From Streptomyces sp. TRM68367 (GTDB lineage: Bacteria; Actinomycetota; Actinomycetes; Streptomycetales; Streptomycetaceae), in contig NZ_JACTVI010000022.1 of NCBI RefSeq assembly GCF_014495685.1, forward strand, positions 41,990-105,989: 64,000 nt of DNA, read 5' to 3'. Within the stretch, counting starts at the first letter, position 1. Each line of letters starts with the position of its first letter. Below, one piece after another: positions 34,608-43,329 of the stretch. The position numbers and the translations under genes are program-made. Below the pieces are notes generated by a model. It was not told the DNA's origin. It was given only the letters and a program-made list of their open reading frames with translations, and made no database searches.

Positions 34608-35369
34608 CTTCCCTCCTGTGTTGCCGGTCAATCCGATGTCGGGGCTGGGTCGTTGCCCGGCAGGATCCGTAACATGCTGTCGCTGCCGACGCGGATATGC
34701 CTTGAACTCGGGTTTTTCCACACCTCACTGGCTGACTGTCACCGAACCTCGATTGCCGACCCTTTGCATCCGTCGGCAGCGATGTTGATCAGGCGTCAAA
34801 GAGGCGCGCAATCGGCATCTCGCCATACGAGACGCCCCCGGATCCGGCGTTCGGCTCGCGGGCGGCCGAGCTGGGCGGTGACCACGATGGCCCTGCGGCC
34901 CGGCCCTCGGTGATCCTGCGGTCCCGCGGCCCTGTGCGGGCTCCAACACGTCATGGCAGAAGGTCCTTTGCTTGGTTCATGGGTCGCGCGCCCAGATCTT
35001 GAGACACCTCTTGGCCTGTCATCTTGCTTGGGTAAGGTGAGACAAGCAAGTCATCTGAGGGAGGTGTGATGACAAGCGGGCCGGGGTGTACGGGGCTTCG
35101 GTACGGCTGCCGAACGACGCCCTGGAGCTCCCTGCCGCGCGAGCCGTGGTCGTCGCGGCTGCCGAGAATCCGCGGGCCGGAAAGGCCGCTGGGTTTCCCG
35201 TAGGAATTCCGGTCGGTGCGGCCCCGTCCCACCGCTGTGCCCTGCCAGAAATGTGACGTCCGAATCAGCTTCAGATGTTCATCGGGGCAACCAGGTTGCC
35301 TTTTCCGGCAGTTGCCGTCCAACGCAGGAGAGATACTGAAGTGCACAAGTAGCGTTGCGCCTGGGAAGA
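34608..35369. promoter_or_regulatory. Intergenic, about 760 bp, with an 8-bp inverted repeat CTTGCTTG/CAAGCAAG
   Basis: This stretch must hold the promoter of the A-T operon. No gene is supported. CTTGCTTG (35023-35030) and CAAGCAAG (35043-35050) form a perfect 8-bp inverted repeat with a 12-bp spacer, GGTAAGGTGAGA. It is followed by GAGGGAGGTGTG and an ATG at 35069 that opens no convincing protein. It looks like the operator-promoter of a lost regulator gene. A short frame from 35071 (AGVYGASVRLPNDALEL) may be a remnant, unassigned. Confidence 0.45.
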
Positions 35370-35859
35370 CACCTGCGGACATCTCTCTCCCACGCTCGCC
35401 TGGCACTTCCCGACCATCGCCCGCCTTGCCGACGCCCTCGCCCACGGTCAGCAGGGGGACTGCGCCGGCCGGGGCCGCGCCCCCGGCCACACCCGCTGCC
35501 GCGACACCGGCCGACGAGCCCATCGCCGTGGGGGGATGGCCTGCCGCTTCCCTGGAGCGCCGAACCTGGAGGCGTACTGGAGCCTCCCGCGGTCCGGTGC
35601 CGATGCCGTCGTCGACGTACCCGCGGATCGTTGGGACTCCGCGGCACTGTACGACCCGGACCCGGCCGCGCCCGGGAAGATGAGCACCCGCAACGGCGGC
35701 TTCCTGACCGGCGTGGACCAGTTCGACCCGCAGTTCTTCGGCATCTCCCCGCGCGAAGCCGCCCAGATGGATCCCCAGCAGCGGCTCGTCCTCGAACTCG
35801 CCTGGAGTTCCCTGCAAGACGCCGGGATACCGCCCGGTTCCCTGCGGGGCAAGGGGTGA
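35370..35859 (+). pseudogene. Decayed modular polyketide synthase: carrier end, linker and ketosynthase N-terminus
   Basis: In one frame from about 35383 lies LSPTLAWHFPTIARLADALA, the C-terminal helix of a carrier domain. After a shift comes an Ala/Pro linker ending EPIAV. After another shift come ACRFPGAPNLEAYW, ADRWDSAALYDPDP, RNGGFLTGVDQFDPQFFGIS and PREAAQMDPQQRLVLELAW, the first 110 residues of a type I ketosynthase. The active-site cysteine region is absent, and the frame ends at a stop by 35860. It is the rest of a lost PKS, either part of the halogenase pathway or of an older neighbour. Confidence 0.82.
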
Positions 35860-35914
35860 CCCTTCACAGGGGCGGCCCCGGCAGCCGCGCGCATGCGCGG
35901 AGAAAAGTAAGGGG

Positions 35915-35986
35915 TCAGCCGGTGGCCGCGGAGGTGGACAGGATGGATTCCTCGACGCGGGCAGCGCGCAGCACAGTGACAGCCAT
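35915..35986 (-). CDS. Small ORF, 23 aa, with strong ribosome site
   Basis: CGAGGAGGTGTCGACCG precedes an ATG at 35986, giving a 23-residue frame that begins MAVTVLRAARVEESI and ends SAATG before a TGA. I do not recognise it. It lies between the PKS remnant and the CBM2 gene. It may be a leader peptide or the start of an operon whose main gene was replaced when the island was inserted. Confidence 0.35.
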   Translation of the reverse strand: MAVTVLRAARVEESILSTSAATG

Positions 35987-36020
35987 CGGTCGACACCTCC
36001 TCGTTCCCTCGTCATCCGGG

Positions 36021-36040
36021 CGGCGGCCGGGCGGCCGCCG
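36021..36040 (-). terminator. Perfect 8-bp GC hairpin downstream of the CBM2 gene
   Basis: CGGCGGCC (36021-36028) and GGCCGCCG (36033-36040) pair perfectly around a GGGC loop, 90 bp after the CBM2 gene stop on the minus strand. Confidence 0.6.
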
Positions 36041-36130
36041 TGTGTTTCACCGTGGGAACCCTGGCCCGCCCCCGCGGTGTCCCGTCAACGCATTTATCGC
36101 AGCACGGCCGTTGTCGCCGCGGCGGCCCGT

Positions 36131-37597
36131 TCAGGCCTTGGCGCAGCGGTGGCCGTTGAGGGTGAAGTCGTACGGCGGGGAGTTCGTGCCGCGCCAGGAG
36201 GCGAGGAAGCCGAAGGCGAGGTGGTCGTCGGCGCGGACGTGCTTGTTGTAGTCGGCGGCGGTGGCGGTGACGCGGGAGCCGTCCTGGTTGAAGTTGGCGT
36301 CCCACATCTGGCCGACCTTCTGGCCGTCCCGGAAGGACCAGGCGACGCGCCAGTCGTCGAGGGCCTTGGCGGTGGTGACGGTGACGGTGGCCTGGAAGCC
36401 GTCGGGCCACTGGTTGACCAGCTCGTACGCCACCTCGCAGACCGGCGGCTCGTTCTCGGCCGGCTCCTCGCGGGCGGTGGAGGACGCGGTGCCCTGGGGC
36501 TGCGGCTTGGGGTCCTTGTCCTTGCGCGGCGGAGTGGTCTCGGCGCGGTCGGTGGGCTTCGGGGAGCTCGTCGCGTCGGGCAGTCCGGGCAGCGGCAGGG
36601 ACGGTCCGGAGTCGTCGGCCACGGGCTGGCGGTCGTCGCCGGGGGCGGCGTCGTCAGTGGTGTCGCCGGGCATCATCGACACGGCGAGCGCCAGCACGGA
36701 CACGAGGGCGGCGGCGACGAGCAGTCCGCCCCGCACCACGCGGGCCTTCTGCGCACCGCCGCCCGGCTCCCCGGTCCCCTCGCCGGTGCTGGCGCGTCCG
36801 GCGCCCAGCCGCACCTCGGCGGCGCGGCGGCGGCGCTCCAGGTAGGCGAGGCCGCCCCAGCCGATCACGCCGCCGGCGAGGGCGCCGGGCAGTCCCCCGC
36901 CGTGCAGGCGCAGGCAGGCGGCGGCCTCGGCGCACTGCACGCAGGTGGCGAGGTGCCGGGAGAGGTCGCCGGGGGCGTCGGCCTCCGGGGAGCGGGTGAC
37001 GGCGTCCAGCAGCCGGGCGTAGCTGCGGCACTGTGCGTCCATCGGGGAGTCGAGGTGGTTGCGGTGGCAACGGTCCCGGAACAGGCCGCGCACCTGGACG
37101 AGTTCGTCGGCCACGGTGGCGTGGTCGAGGCCGAGCCGGCGGGCCACCACGGACAGCGGCAGCGCCTCCACCTCGGCCAGCCACAGCAGTTCGGCGTCCG
37201 CCTGCTGCATGTCGCGCAGTCCGCGCAGCGCGACCGGGCGTTGCAAGGGCGGTCCGGTGTAGCGGGCGGCGTTGTCGGAGTTGAGCCACAGGCGCAGTTC
37301 GGGGTCGAGCCTGTGCCCCTGGCCGCGGGTCTCCCACTCGGCCGCCGTGGTGCGGACGGCGGTCAGCAGCAGGGGTATCCGCGGGAGCCGGGAGCGGCGG
37401 CCGGCGGCGCTTCTGTACGTCGTACCGGTCTCGGCGGCGCGCACTTCGCGCATGCCGTGTGCGAACGCCTCGGTGGCCAGCTGGGCCGCCGCGGTGGAAC
37501 CGGACGTGCACAGATCGGCGTAGGAGAGCACCGCGTCCCAGCATTCGGAGAACAGCGCTGCCTCGGTGGCGTCCTGAGGGGTCGGCAGGTCGGGCAT
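36131..37597 (-). CDS. Sigma-like/zinc-motif single-pass membrane protein with extracellular CBM2
   Basis: This 488-aa protein has an unusual order of parts. Residues 1-180 are sigma-70-like helices with a helix-turn-helix-like stretch (LPLSVVARRLGLDHATVADE). Residues 215-222 are an H-x3-C-x2-C motif of the anti-sigma zinc type. One membrane helix lies at about 289-309, and then a Pro/Asp/Lys-rich linker. Residues about 385-488 are a family 2 carbohydrate-binding module (YELVNQWPDGFQATVTVTTA, WRVAWSFRDGQKVGQMWDAN). The layout suggests a sensor that binds polysaccharide outside and controls a sigma factor or transcription inside (inference). ATG at 37597 with AGGAG upstream. Confidence 0.82.
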   Translation of the reverse strand: MPDLPTPQDATEAALFSECWDAVLSYADLCTSGSTAAAQLATEAFAHGMREVRAAETGTTYRSAAGRRSRLPRIPLLLTAVRTTAAEWETRGQGHRLDPELRLWLNSDNAARYTGPPLQRPVALRGLRDMQQADAELLWLAEVEALPLSVVARRLGLDHATVADELVQVRGLFRDRCHRNHLDSPMDAQCRSYARLLDAVTRSPEADAPGDLSRHLATCVQCAEAAACLRLHGGGLPGALAGGVIGWGGLAYLERRRRAAEVRLGAGRASTGEGTGEPGGGAQKARVVRGGLLVAAALVSVLALAVSMMPGDTTDDAAPGDDRQPVADDSGPSLPLPGLPDATSSPKPTDRAETTPPRKDKDPKPQPQGTASSTAREEPAENEPPVCEVAYELVNQWPDGFQATVTVTTAKALDDWRVAWSFRDGQKVGQMWDANFNQDGSRVTATAADYNKHVRADDHLAFGFLASWRGTNSPPYDFTLNGHRCAKA

Positions 37598-37838
37598 GGG
37601 TCTCCTGCATCCACGAATGAGGTCAACTCACCATACTGGCAATGGAGTTGGGGGGAACCTCGCGGCAGGGACCGAGCTTTTCACGTCTTCTGCACAACTG
37701 ACAAGCACCGTGTTCAGATATTCGGTCGCAAACGCTCGGCGGGGCACCCCGACCCACGACCCCGCCCGGTAGTACGGACGCAGACCGCGGTTCGACTCAA
37801 CGTGTCCGGTGCCGACTTCGACCGTGGCCCGCGGGCTG

Positions 37839-39158
37839 CTACACCTCGGCGGGTTCGGCCGCCGGGAGGCTGTCCATGAAGGAGCTGACGGAGAACACCG
37901 CGCGGCCGGGGCCGGGCGGGCCGTAGCCGGGCGGGGAGGACAGGCCGAAGTCGTCCATCGTGGCGCGGTAGGCCTCCAGCAGCCGGATGTGGTACTCCAG
38001 CGGCGCGCCCTGCGGGTTGGCCTTGCCGAGCGGGGTGGTGGGCTCGGGGCACCAGGTGGTGAAGCGGGGCGTGATGCCGTGCGACATGAAGAAGCGCAGA
38101 CCCTCGGTGGTGGACGCGATCGCCTCGTCGACGGTGGTGAAGCCGGAGGGCTCGGCCATCTCCACGCCCGCGACGAAGTTGGGGATGACGTTGCGCGCGC
38201 CGAAGACGTCCGCGGAGTCCAGGATCCGCTTGTGCCACTCGTCGCGGCCGACGTAGCGCTCCTTGCCCGGGCAGTACAGCTCGAACAGCCGGCGGTCCCA
38301 CACCTCGTAGTTGGGGTGGTAGATCTGCACGCCGTAGTCCTTGAAGCGCTGGACGTCGTCCTTGGGCAGCGCCTGCGCGACGACCTTGCCGATCCAGCGG
38401 CCCGGGAAGCGCTCCTCGATGGCCTTGGCGTAGTGGCCGTAAAAGTCGGCCTCGTCGCGCCCGGCGACGGTCTTGGTGATCGCGCCGCCGGTGAGCGTGT
38501 AGGCGGTGGACGCCTTCGCGGTGTCGTACCGGTCGATGATCTCCAGGGCCTCGAGGACCTCCTCGACGTCCTTGACTCCCGTGTACGGCCGGCCGGCGGC
38601 CTTGTGCTGGCGCCAGTTGTGGTTGATGTCGCAGTACTGGCACTCCTCCTTGGCGCCGAAGTACTGGCAGACCCGGAAGACGGTGAGGTAGATGAGATAG
38701 CCCCACTGGATGGTCGGGGCGACCTCCATGACCGACTTGCCGCCCGCGAGCGTGTGCCGGTAGTACTCCGGCATCGGCGGCACGCCGACGTCAGCGATCC
38801 GCTTGCCGTCGAGGTACAGCCCGAGCACGCCGTCGTCGTTCGCGGCGACCCGGTACGGCGAGGACGGGTTCACACGCACGGAGACCACGGTCCTGCGCAG
38901 GTCGTACGGGCCGCCGGTGAGGACGATCTCCTCCGGCGGACGGCGCAGCGCGGCCTCGCCCAGCTCGGGCAGGGTGCCGTGGTCGAAGGAGAAGATGAAG
39001 TACGACTTCGGCTTGACCTCGCCGCCCTCGTTGTCACTGAGCGCGGACGGGTCGAAGGCCACGCCGCCCCGAAGCAGGTCCTCCTTGAAGACGGCTTCCC
39101 GCGGCACGTGCGGGAACCGCTCCATCAGATCCTCGACCAGCGCGGTACGGCTGCCCAT
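37839..39158 (-). CDS. Radical SAM protein
   Basis: This 439-aa protein carries a three-cysteine cluster motif C164-x8-C173-x2-C176 (VCQYFGAKEECQYC), wider than the classic C-x3-C-x2-C. It is followed by an AdoMet-site-like YTLTGGAITK and a TIM-barrel body (HPNYEVWDRRLFELYCPGKE). The N-terminal 150 residues form an extra domain with YFIFSFDHGTL. The reaction is unknown. The frame opens at 39266, but the ATG at 39158 with GGAGGAGAC upstream is the likely start. It is conserved-looking core chromosome and not obviously part of the island. Confidence 0.83.
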   Translation of the reverse strand: MGSRTALVEDLMERFPHVPREAVFKEDLLRGGVAFDPSALSDNEGGEVKPKSYFIFSFDHGTLPELGEAALRRPPEEIVLTGGPYDLRRTVVSVRVNPSSPYRVAANDDGVLGLYLDGKRIADVGVPPMPEYYRHTLAGGKSVMEVAPTIQWGYLIYLTVFRVCQYFGAKEECQYCDINHNWRQHKAAGRPYTGVKDVEEVLEALEIIDRYDTAKASTAYTLTGGAITKTVAGRDEADFYGHYAKAIEERFPGRWIGKVVAQALPKDDVQRFKDYGVQIYHPNYEVWDRRLFELYCPGKERYVGRDEWHKRILDSADVFGARNVIPNFVAGVEMAEPSGFTTVDEAIASTTEGLRFFMSHGITPRFTTWCPEPTTPLGKANPQGAPLEYHIRLLEAYRATMDDFGLSSPPGYGPPGPGRAVFSVSSFMDSLPAAEPAEV

Positions 39159-39298
39159 CCCGTGTCTCCTCCCGGTGCGGACGTACGACTCCTCACGGTA
39201 TGCCCCCGCGGGCACGCCAGCCGTACCGGGGTCCCCCGATCCGGACGATTGCCGCGTTTGATGCATATATGCAACGGTTTGCCGTACTGGCCGGTCGG

Positions 39299-40305
39299 TC
39301 AGGCGGTGCGGTCCAGGGCCGCGAGGTCCACCGCGTACGCCAACTCCCCTCCCGCGAGCAGCCGTTCGGCCTCCTCGGCCACGGTCTGCCCGAGGCGGGC
39401 CAGTTCGTTGCCCTGGGAGCCCGCGAGGTGCGGGGTGACGAAGGCGTTCGGCAGGTCGTACAGGGGCGAGTCGCCGGGGAGGGGCTCGGGGTCGGTGACG
39501 TCGAGGATCGCGGCCAGGCGGCCCGTGCGCAGTTCGGCCACGAGGGCGTCGTGGTCGACCAGTGCGCCGCGCGCGGTGTTGATCAGGACCGCTCCGTCGG
39601 GCATCAGGGCCAGCTCGCGGCGGCCGACGAGGTGGTGGGTCTCGGGGGTTTCGGGGGCGTGGATCGTGACGATGTCGCAGGTGCGCAGCAGGTCGTCCAG
39701 CGGCAGCAGGGGGGCGCCGAGGGCGGCGGCCGTGGCCTCGTCGACGTAGGGGTCGGTGAGGGCGGGGCTCAGGTCGAAGGGGCGCAGCAGTTCCAGGACC
39801 CGGCGGCCGATGCGGGAGGCGCCGATGACGCCGACGCGGCGGCCGTAGTTGCCGATGCCGGGGACGATGCCCCAGCCGGGCGAGGTGCGCTCGGTGCGCA
39901 GCCGGTCGCGGGCGGCGAGGACGTCCTTCCGGCGAGCAGGATCATGGCGAGGGTGTACTCGGCGACCGGGAGCGCGTTGGCGGTGGCCGCCGAGGAGACG
40001 GCGATGCCGCGCCGCCGGAGCTCGGGGGTGGCGAAGCTCTTGACGGAGCCGGCCGAGTGCAGCACCGCGCGCAGCTTCGGCGCCGCGTCGAGGGCCGCCA
40101 CGTCGAGACGGGGGCAGCCCCAGCCGGTGATCAGGATCTCGGTGCGGCCCAGCGCCTCAAGGACCCGCGGGTCGGTGAGGTCCTCCGCGACCAGGGCGGG
40201 GGCGAGGTCCACGGACTCGCGCAGCCGCGCCAGCACGTCCGGCGGGAAGACCTGCGGCACGTTCTCGGCGGTCATGGCGAACAGTGCCTGGGCGCGCTGG
40301 GTCAA
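39299..40305 (-). pseudogene. D-2-hydroxyacid dehydrogenase family gene with a one-base frameshift
   Basis: The N-terminal half (40305 to about 39930) reads a normal 2-hydroxyacid dehydrogenase start: LITGWGCPRLDVAALDAAPK and ALPVAEYTLAMILLAG. At about 39929 one base is missing, and the true sequence continues in another frame as DVLAARDRLRTE, GVIGASRIGRRVLELL (NAD loop) and then DGAVLINTARGALVDHDALV. The final HLAGSQGNE contains the catalytic-histidine region. Restoring one base gives a full enzyme of about 335 aa, so this may be a recent mutation or a sequencing error. It is divergent from alditol oxidase across an operator-like palindrome. Confidence 0.85.
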
Positions 40306-40348
40306 GGAGGCGACCTTCCGGCTCGGGGGTGCACGGCGAGCGAGTCGT

Positions 40349-40366
40349 GTAGAAAACGCTCTCTAC
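40349..40366. promoter_or_regulatory. LacI-type operator-like palindrome
   Basis: GTAGAAAACGCTCTCTAC has arms GTAGA and TCTAC and a central AAACGCTC, close to the CG-centred palindromes bound by LacI-family regulators. It sits 44 bp before the hydroxyacid dehydrogenase start and 98 bp before the alditol oxidase start. No LacI-type regulator gene lies in the window. Confidence 0.45.
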
Positions 40367-40463
40367 GGTATGTGCCGCCGGGCGGCGGGAGCAACGGACG
40401 ACACGTCGAGATAGGTTCCGGCAGGGACTTCCAGGTCCCGAGGCCCTGTGGAAGGACGACGCA

Positions 40464-41708
40464 ATGACCGAGACGGTGACCAACTGGGCGGGCAACGTCA
40501 CCTACACCGCCAAGGAGCTGCACCGGCCGCACACGCGGGACGCGCTGCGCTCGCTGGTCGCGGACAGCGCGCGGGTGCGGGTGCTGGGCAGCGGGCACTC
40601 GTTCAACGACATCGCCGACGCGGGCGACGGCGGCGTACTGCTGTCGCTCGACGCCCTGCCCGCGGAGGCCGACGTGGACACCGGGGCCCGTACGGTGCGG
40701 GTGGGCGGCGGCGTCCGGTACGCGGAGCTGGCCCGCCGGGTGCACGCGCACGGGCTGGCGCTGCCCAACATGGCCTCCCTGCCGCACATCTCGGTGGCCG
40801 GGTCGGTGGCGACCGGCACGCACGGCTCCGGGGTGGGCAACGGGCCGCTCGCATCGGTGGTGCGCGAGGTGGAGCTGGTCACGGCGGACGGCTCGACGGT
40901 GACCATACGGCGCGGCGACCCCCGCTTCGGCGGCGCCGTGACCTCCCTCGGCACCCTCGGTGTCGTCACCGCGCTCACCCTGGACCTGGAGCCCGCCTTC
41001 GAGGTGGAGCAGCACGTGTTCACGGAACTCCCCCTGGAAGGGCTGGACTTCGAGACGGTGGCGGCCACGGCGTACAGCGTGAGCCTGTTCACCGACTGGC
41101 GCGCGCCGGGCTTTGGGCAGGTGTGGCTCAAGCGGCGCACCGACCAGCCGCTGCCCGGATTCCCGTGGGCCTCCCCCGCCACCGAGAAGATGCACCCGGT
41201 GCCGGGCATGCCGGCGGCCAACTGCACCGAGCAGTTCGGGGTGCCGGGGCCGTGGCACGAGCGGCTGCCGCACTTCCGGGCGGAGTTCACGCCGAGCAGC
41301 GGGGCGGAGCTGCAGTCGGAGTACCTGCTGCCCCGGCCGTACGCCCTCGACGCGCTGCACGCCGTGGCGGCGATCGGCACGGCGGTCGCCCCCGTCCTGC
41401 AGATCTGCGAGGTGCGGACGGTGGCCGCCGACGAGCAGTGGCTGAGCCCCTCCTACGGCCGGGACACCGTCGCGCTGCACTTCACCTGGATCGAGGACAC
41501 GGAGCGCGTCCTGCCGGCGGTGCGGCGGCTGGAGGAGGCGCTGGAGCCGTACGAGGCCCGGCCGCACTGGGGGAAGGTGTTCACCGTCCCGGCGCCCGCG
41601 CTCCGCGCCCGCTACCCGCGCCTGGACGACTTCCGGGCGCTGGCGCGGGAGCTGGACCCGCAGCGGAAGTTCGCCAACGCGTTCGTGCAGGCCGTCCTCG
41701 TCGACTGA
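40464..41708 (+). CDS. aldO: Alditol oxidase (xylitol/sorbitol oxidase)
   Basis: This 414-aa FAD enzyme matches Streptomyces AldO closely in what I can recall of the family. It reads NWAGNVTYTAKELHRPHT at the start, VRVLGSGHSFNDIAD with H45, the histidine that carries covalent FAD, ALPNMASLPHISVAGSVATG with THGSGVGNG, and MPAANCTEQFGVPGPWHERL. It oxidises the terminal hydroxyl of xylitol, sorbitol and other polyols to aldoses with O2, giving H2O2, in the cytoplasm. ATG with GGAAGGACG upstream. Confidence 0.94.
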   Translation: MTETVTNWAGNVTYTAKELHRPHTRDALRSLVADSARVRVLGSGHSFNDIADAGDGGVLLSLDALPAEADVDTGARTVRVGGGVRYAELARRVHAHGLALPNMASLPHISVAGSVATGTHGSGVGNGPLASVVREVELVTADGSTVTIRRGDPRFGGAVTSLGTLGVVTALTLDLEPAFEVEQHVFTELPLEGLDFETVAATAYSVSLFTDWRAPGFGQVWLKRRTDQPLPGFPWASPATEKMHPVPGMPAANCTEQFGVPGPWHERLPHFRAEFTPSSGAELQSEYLLPRPYALDALHAVAAIGTAVAPVLQICEVRTVAADEQWLSPSYGRDTVALHFTWIEDTERVLPAVRRLEEALEPYEARPHWGKVFTVPAPALRARYPRLDDFRALARELDPQRKFANAFVQAVLVD

Positions 41709-41728
41709 CTTCCTAAACCCCCTTTCCA

Positions 41729-41742
41729 AACCCCTTGTCGAA
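41729..41742 (+). promoter_or_regulatory. AACCCCTTGTCGAA box before the ROK gene
   Basis: This 14-base box recurs with one change at 43219-43232 in front of the sugar transporter operon. The two copies precede the two transcription units of this locus, so it is a candidate site for the ROK regulator or for a shared promoter element. Confidence 0.4.
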
Positions 41743-41824
41743 AGTCCCCGCAGCCCATAGCCTTCCGCTGCGCCGGTGCCGATTCAAGACCCGGCCTGGC
41801 TGGGAAGGACGGTGGCAACTCCGC

Positions 41825-43069
41825 ATGAAGCGCACATCTCGCGACATCCGTACCGCGAACCGCTACGAGGTGCTGCGCCAGATCATCGCCGAGTCGCCCA
41901 CCTCCAGGCAGGAGCTGGCGGCCGCCACCGGGCTCTCGCTCGCCACGGTCGCCACCCTCGTCGGCGAACTGCTCGACCTCCGCATGATCACGGAGGTCGG
42001 GTTCGAGGACTCGGCGGGCGGCCGCCCCCGGGGCCTGGTGGCCGTCAACGCGTCGGGGGGCGCGTTGATCGGCGTGGACATCGCGGAGACGTACGTCCGT
42101 GTCGAGCTGTTCGACCTCGCCCTGAACGTGCTGGCCCGCGCCGACGAGGACATGCGGCCCGGCGAGAGCCGCCCCGAGCAGGTCGTCGGCCATGTCGCCA
42201 CGGCCGTCGGCTCGGTGGTCGCGCAGGCCGGGATCGAGGGCGCGCGGGTGCTCGGCGTCGGAGTGAGCGTGCCCGGGCAGGTGGACCGGGACACCGGCGT
42301 CTCCGAGTACGCGCCCAACTGGGACTGGCACGACGTGCCGCTGCTCGACCGGCTCACCGAGCACATCGCCTACCCCCTCTACCTGGACAACCCGTTGCGT
42401 GCCTGCGCGGTGGCCGAGCTGTGGTTCGGAGCCGCGCGCGGCAGCGGGGACGCCGTAGTGGTCAACCTGGGGACCGGGGTGGGCGCCGGGCTCGTGCTGG
42501 GCGGCGGGCTGCACCGGGGCGTGAGCAACAGCGCCGGCGAGTGGGGTCACACCACGCTCGTGCTGGACGGGCGGCTGTGCCACTGCGGCAACCACGGCTG
42601 CGTGGAGACGTATGTGGGCGCGCCCGGGATCATGCTGAACCTGCGGGAGGTGAGCCCGCAGAGCTCGCTGCTGCACCCGGAGGACCAGACGGCCACCATC
42701 GACGCGCTGGCCGACGGGGTCGCCGTGAAGGACCCGGTGGCCGTCAAGGTGGTCCGGGACACCGCCCGCTATCTCGGCGCCGGCATCGCCGACCTGGTAA
42801 ACCTGTTCAACCCCGAGATGGTCGTGCTCAGCAGCTGGGTCGCGGCCACGCTCGGCGAACCGCTGCTGAACGAAGTGCGCGAGGCCGTCGCCCGGCACGC
42901 GCTGCCGCGCCCGATGGCCGCCACCGAGATCGTCCTCTCCCCGATCCCCACCGACCCGGTGTGCCTGGGCGCGGCGACGTTCGCGCTCGAAGGGGCGCTC
43001 CAGGCCGTCGGGCAGAGGAACGGCAAACGCACCACCCCCGCAAGGAGCCGTACCGCACCGCCTTCATGA
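41825..43069 (+). CDS. ROK family transcriptional regulator
   Basis: This 414-aa protein has an N-terminal winged helix-turn-helix (SPTSRQELAAATGLSLATVA) followed by a ROK sugar-kinase-like domain. The domain shows GALIGVDIAETYVRVELFD, VNLGTGVGAGLVLGGGLH, NSAGEWGHTTL and the zinc motif CHCGNHGCVETY. Such proteins are repressors or activators that sense a sugar. It lies directly upstream of a sugar ABC transporter and beta-galactosidase, which it very probably controls. Met at 41825 is chosen because the HTH begins there. Confidence 0.9.
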   Translation: MKRTSRDIRTANRYEVLRQIIAESPTSRQELAAATGLSLATVATLVGELLDLRMITEVGFEDSAGGRPRGLVAVNASGGALIGVDIAETYVRVELFDLALNVLARADEDMRPGESRPEQVVGHVATAVGSVVAQAGIEGARVLGVGVSVPGQVDRDTGVSEYAPNWDWHDVPLLDRLTEHIAYPLYLDNPLRACAVAELWFGAARGSGDAVVVNLGTGVGAGLVLGGGLHRGVSNSAGEWGHTTLVLDGRLCHCGNHGCVETYVGAPGIMLNLREVSPQSSLLHPEDQTATIDALADGVAVKDPVAVKVVRDTARYLGAGIADLVNLFNPEMVVLSSWVAATLGEPLLNEVREAVARHALPRPMAATEIVLSPIPTDPVCLGAATFALEGALQAVGQRNGKRTTPARSRTAPPS

Positions 43070-43172
43070 GGGATGCACGCGGCTCGCCGTTCCTGGAGAC
43101 TGAGCGGGAGTCCTGTTGCGGAGCGCGGGGGCGGGTTCCCCATGGACAACATCGGCGCCCCGGCGCCTATTT

Positions 43173-43188
43173 GTTCGATATCGCGAAC
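43173..43188. promoter_or_regulatory. Inverted repeat GTTCG-N6-CGAAC upstream of the lactose transport operon
   Basis: GTTCG and CGAAC flank ATATCG about 142 bp before the binding-protein start. A related CTTCGAACAGACTTCG follows at 43199-43214. These are possible operators of the operon in the 260-bp ROK to transporter gap. Confidence 0.4.
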
Positions 43189-43218
43189 CGGACACAACGC
43201 TTCGAACAGACTTCGTTC

Positions 43219-43232
43219 AACCCCTTGCCGAA
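43219..43232 (+). promoter_or_regulatory. AACCCCTTGCCGAA box before the sugar transporter operon
   Basis: It matches the box at 41729-41742 at 13 of 14 positions and is followed by CTTAGCCGAAGGTTAACG. It lies about 100 bp before the binding-protein start codon. Confidence 0.4.
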
Positions 43233-43329
43233 GCCTTAGCCGAAGGTTAACGTCCCGCACCGCACCTCTCTTTGAGTCATCTGGCGCTGAGCCACAGAGC
43301 CGCACCGCCATCGAGACAAGGACGTCAGC

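Noticed and set aside
35069..35265. Possible regulator gene following the CTTGCTTG/CAAGCAAG repeat
   Set aside because: The ATG frame soon becomes Arg/Pro-rich without domain features, and the neighbouring frame with AGVYGASVRLPND stops within 60 codons. At most it is a remnant.
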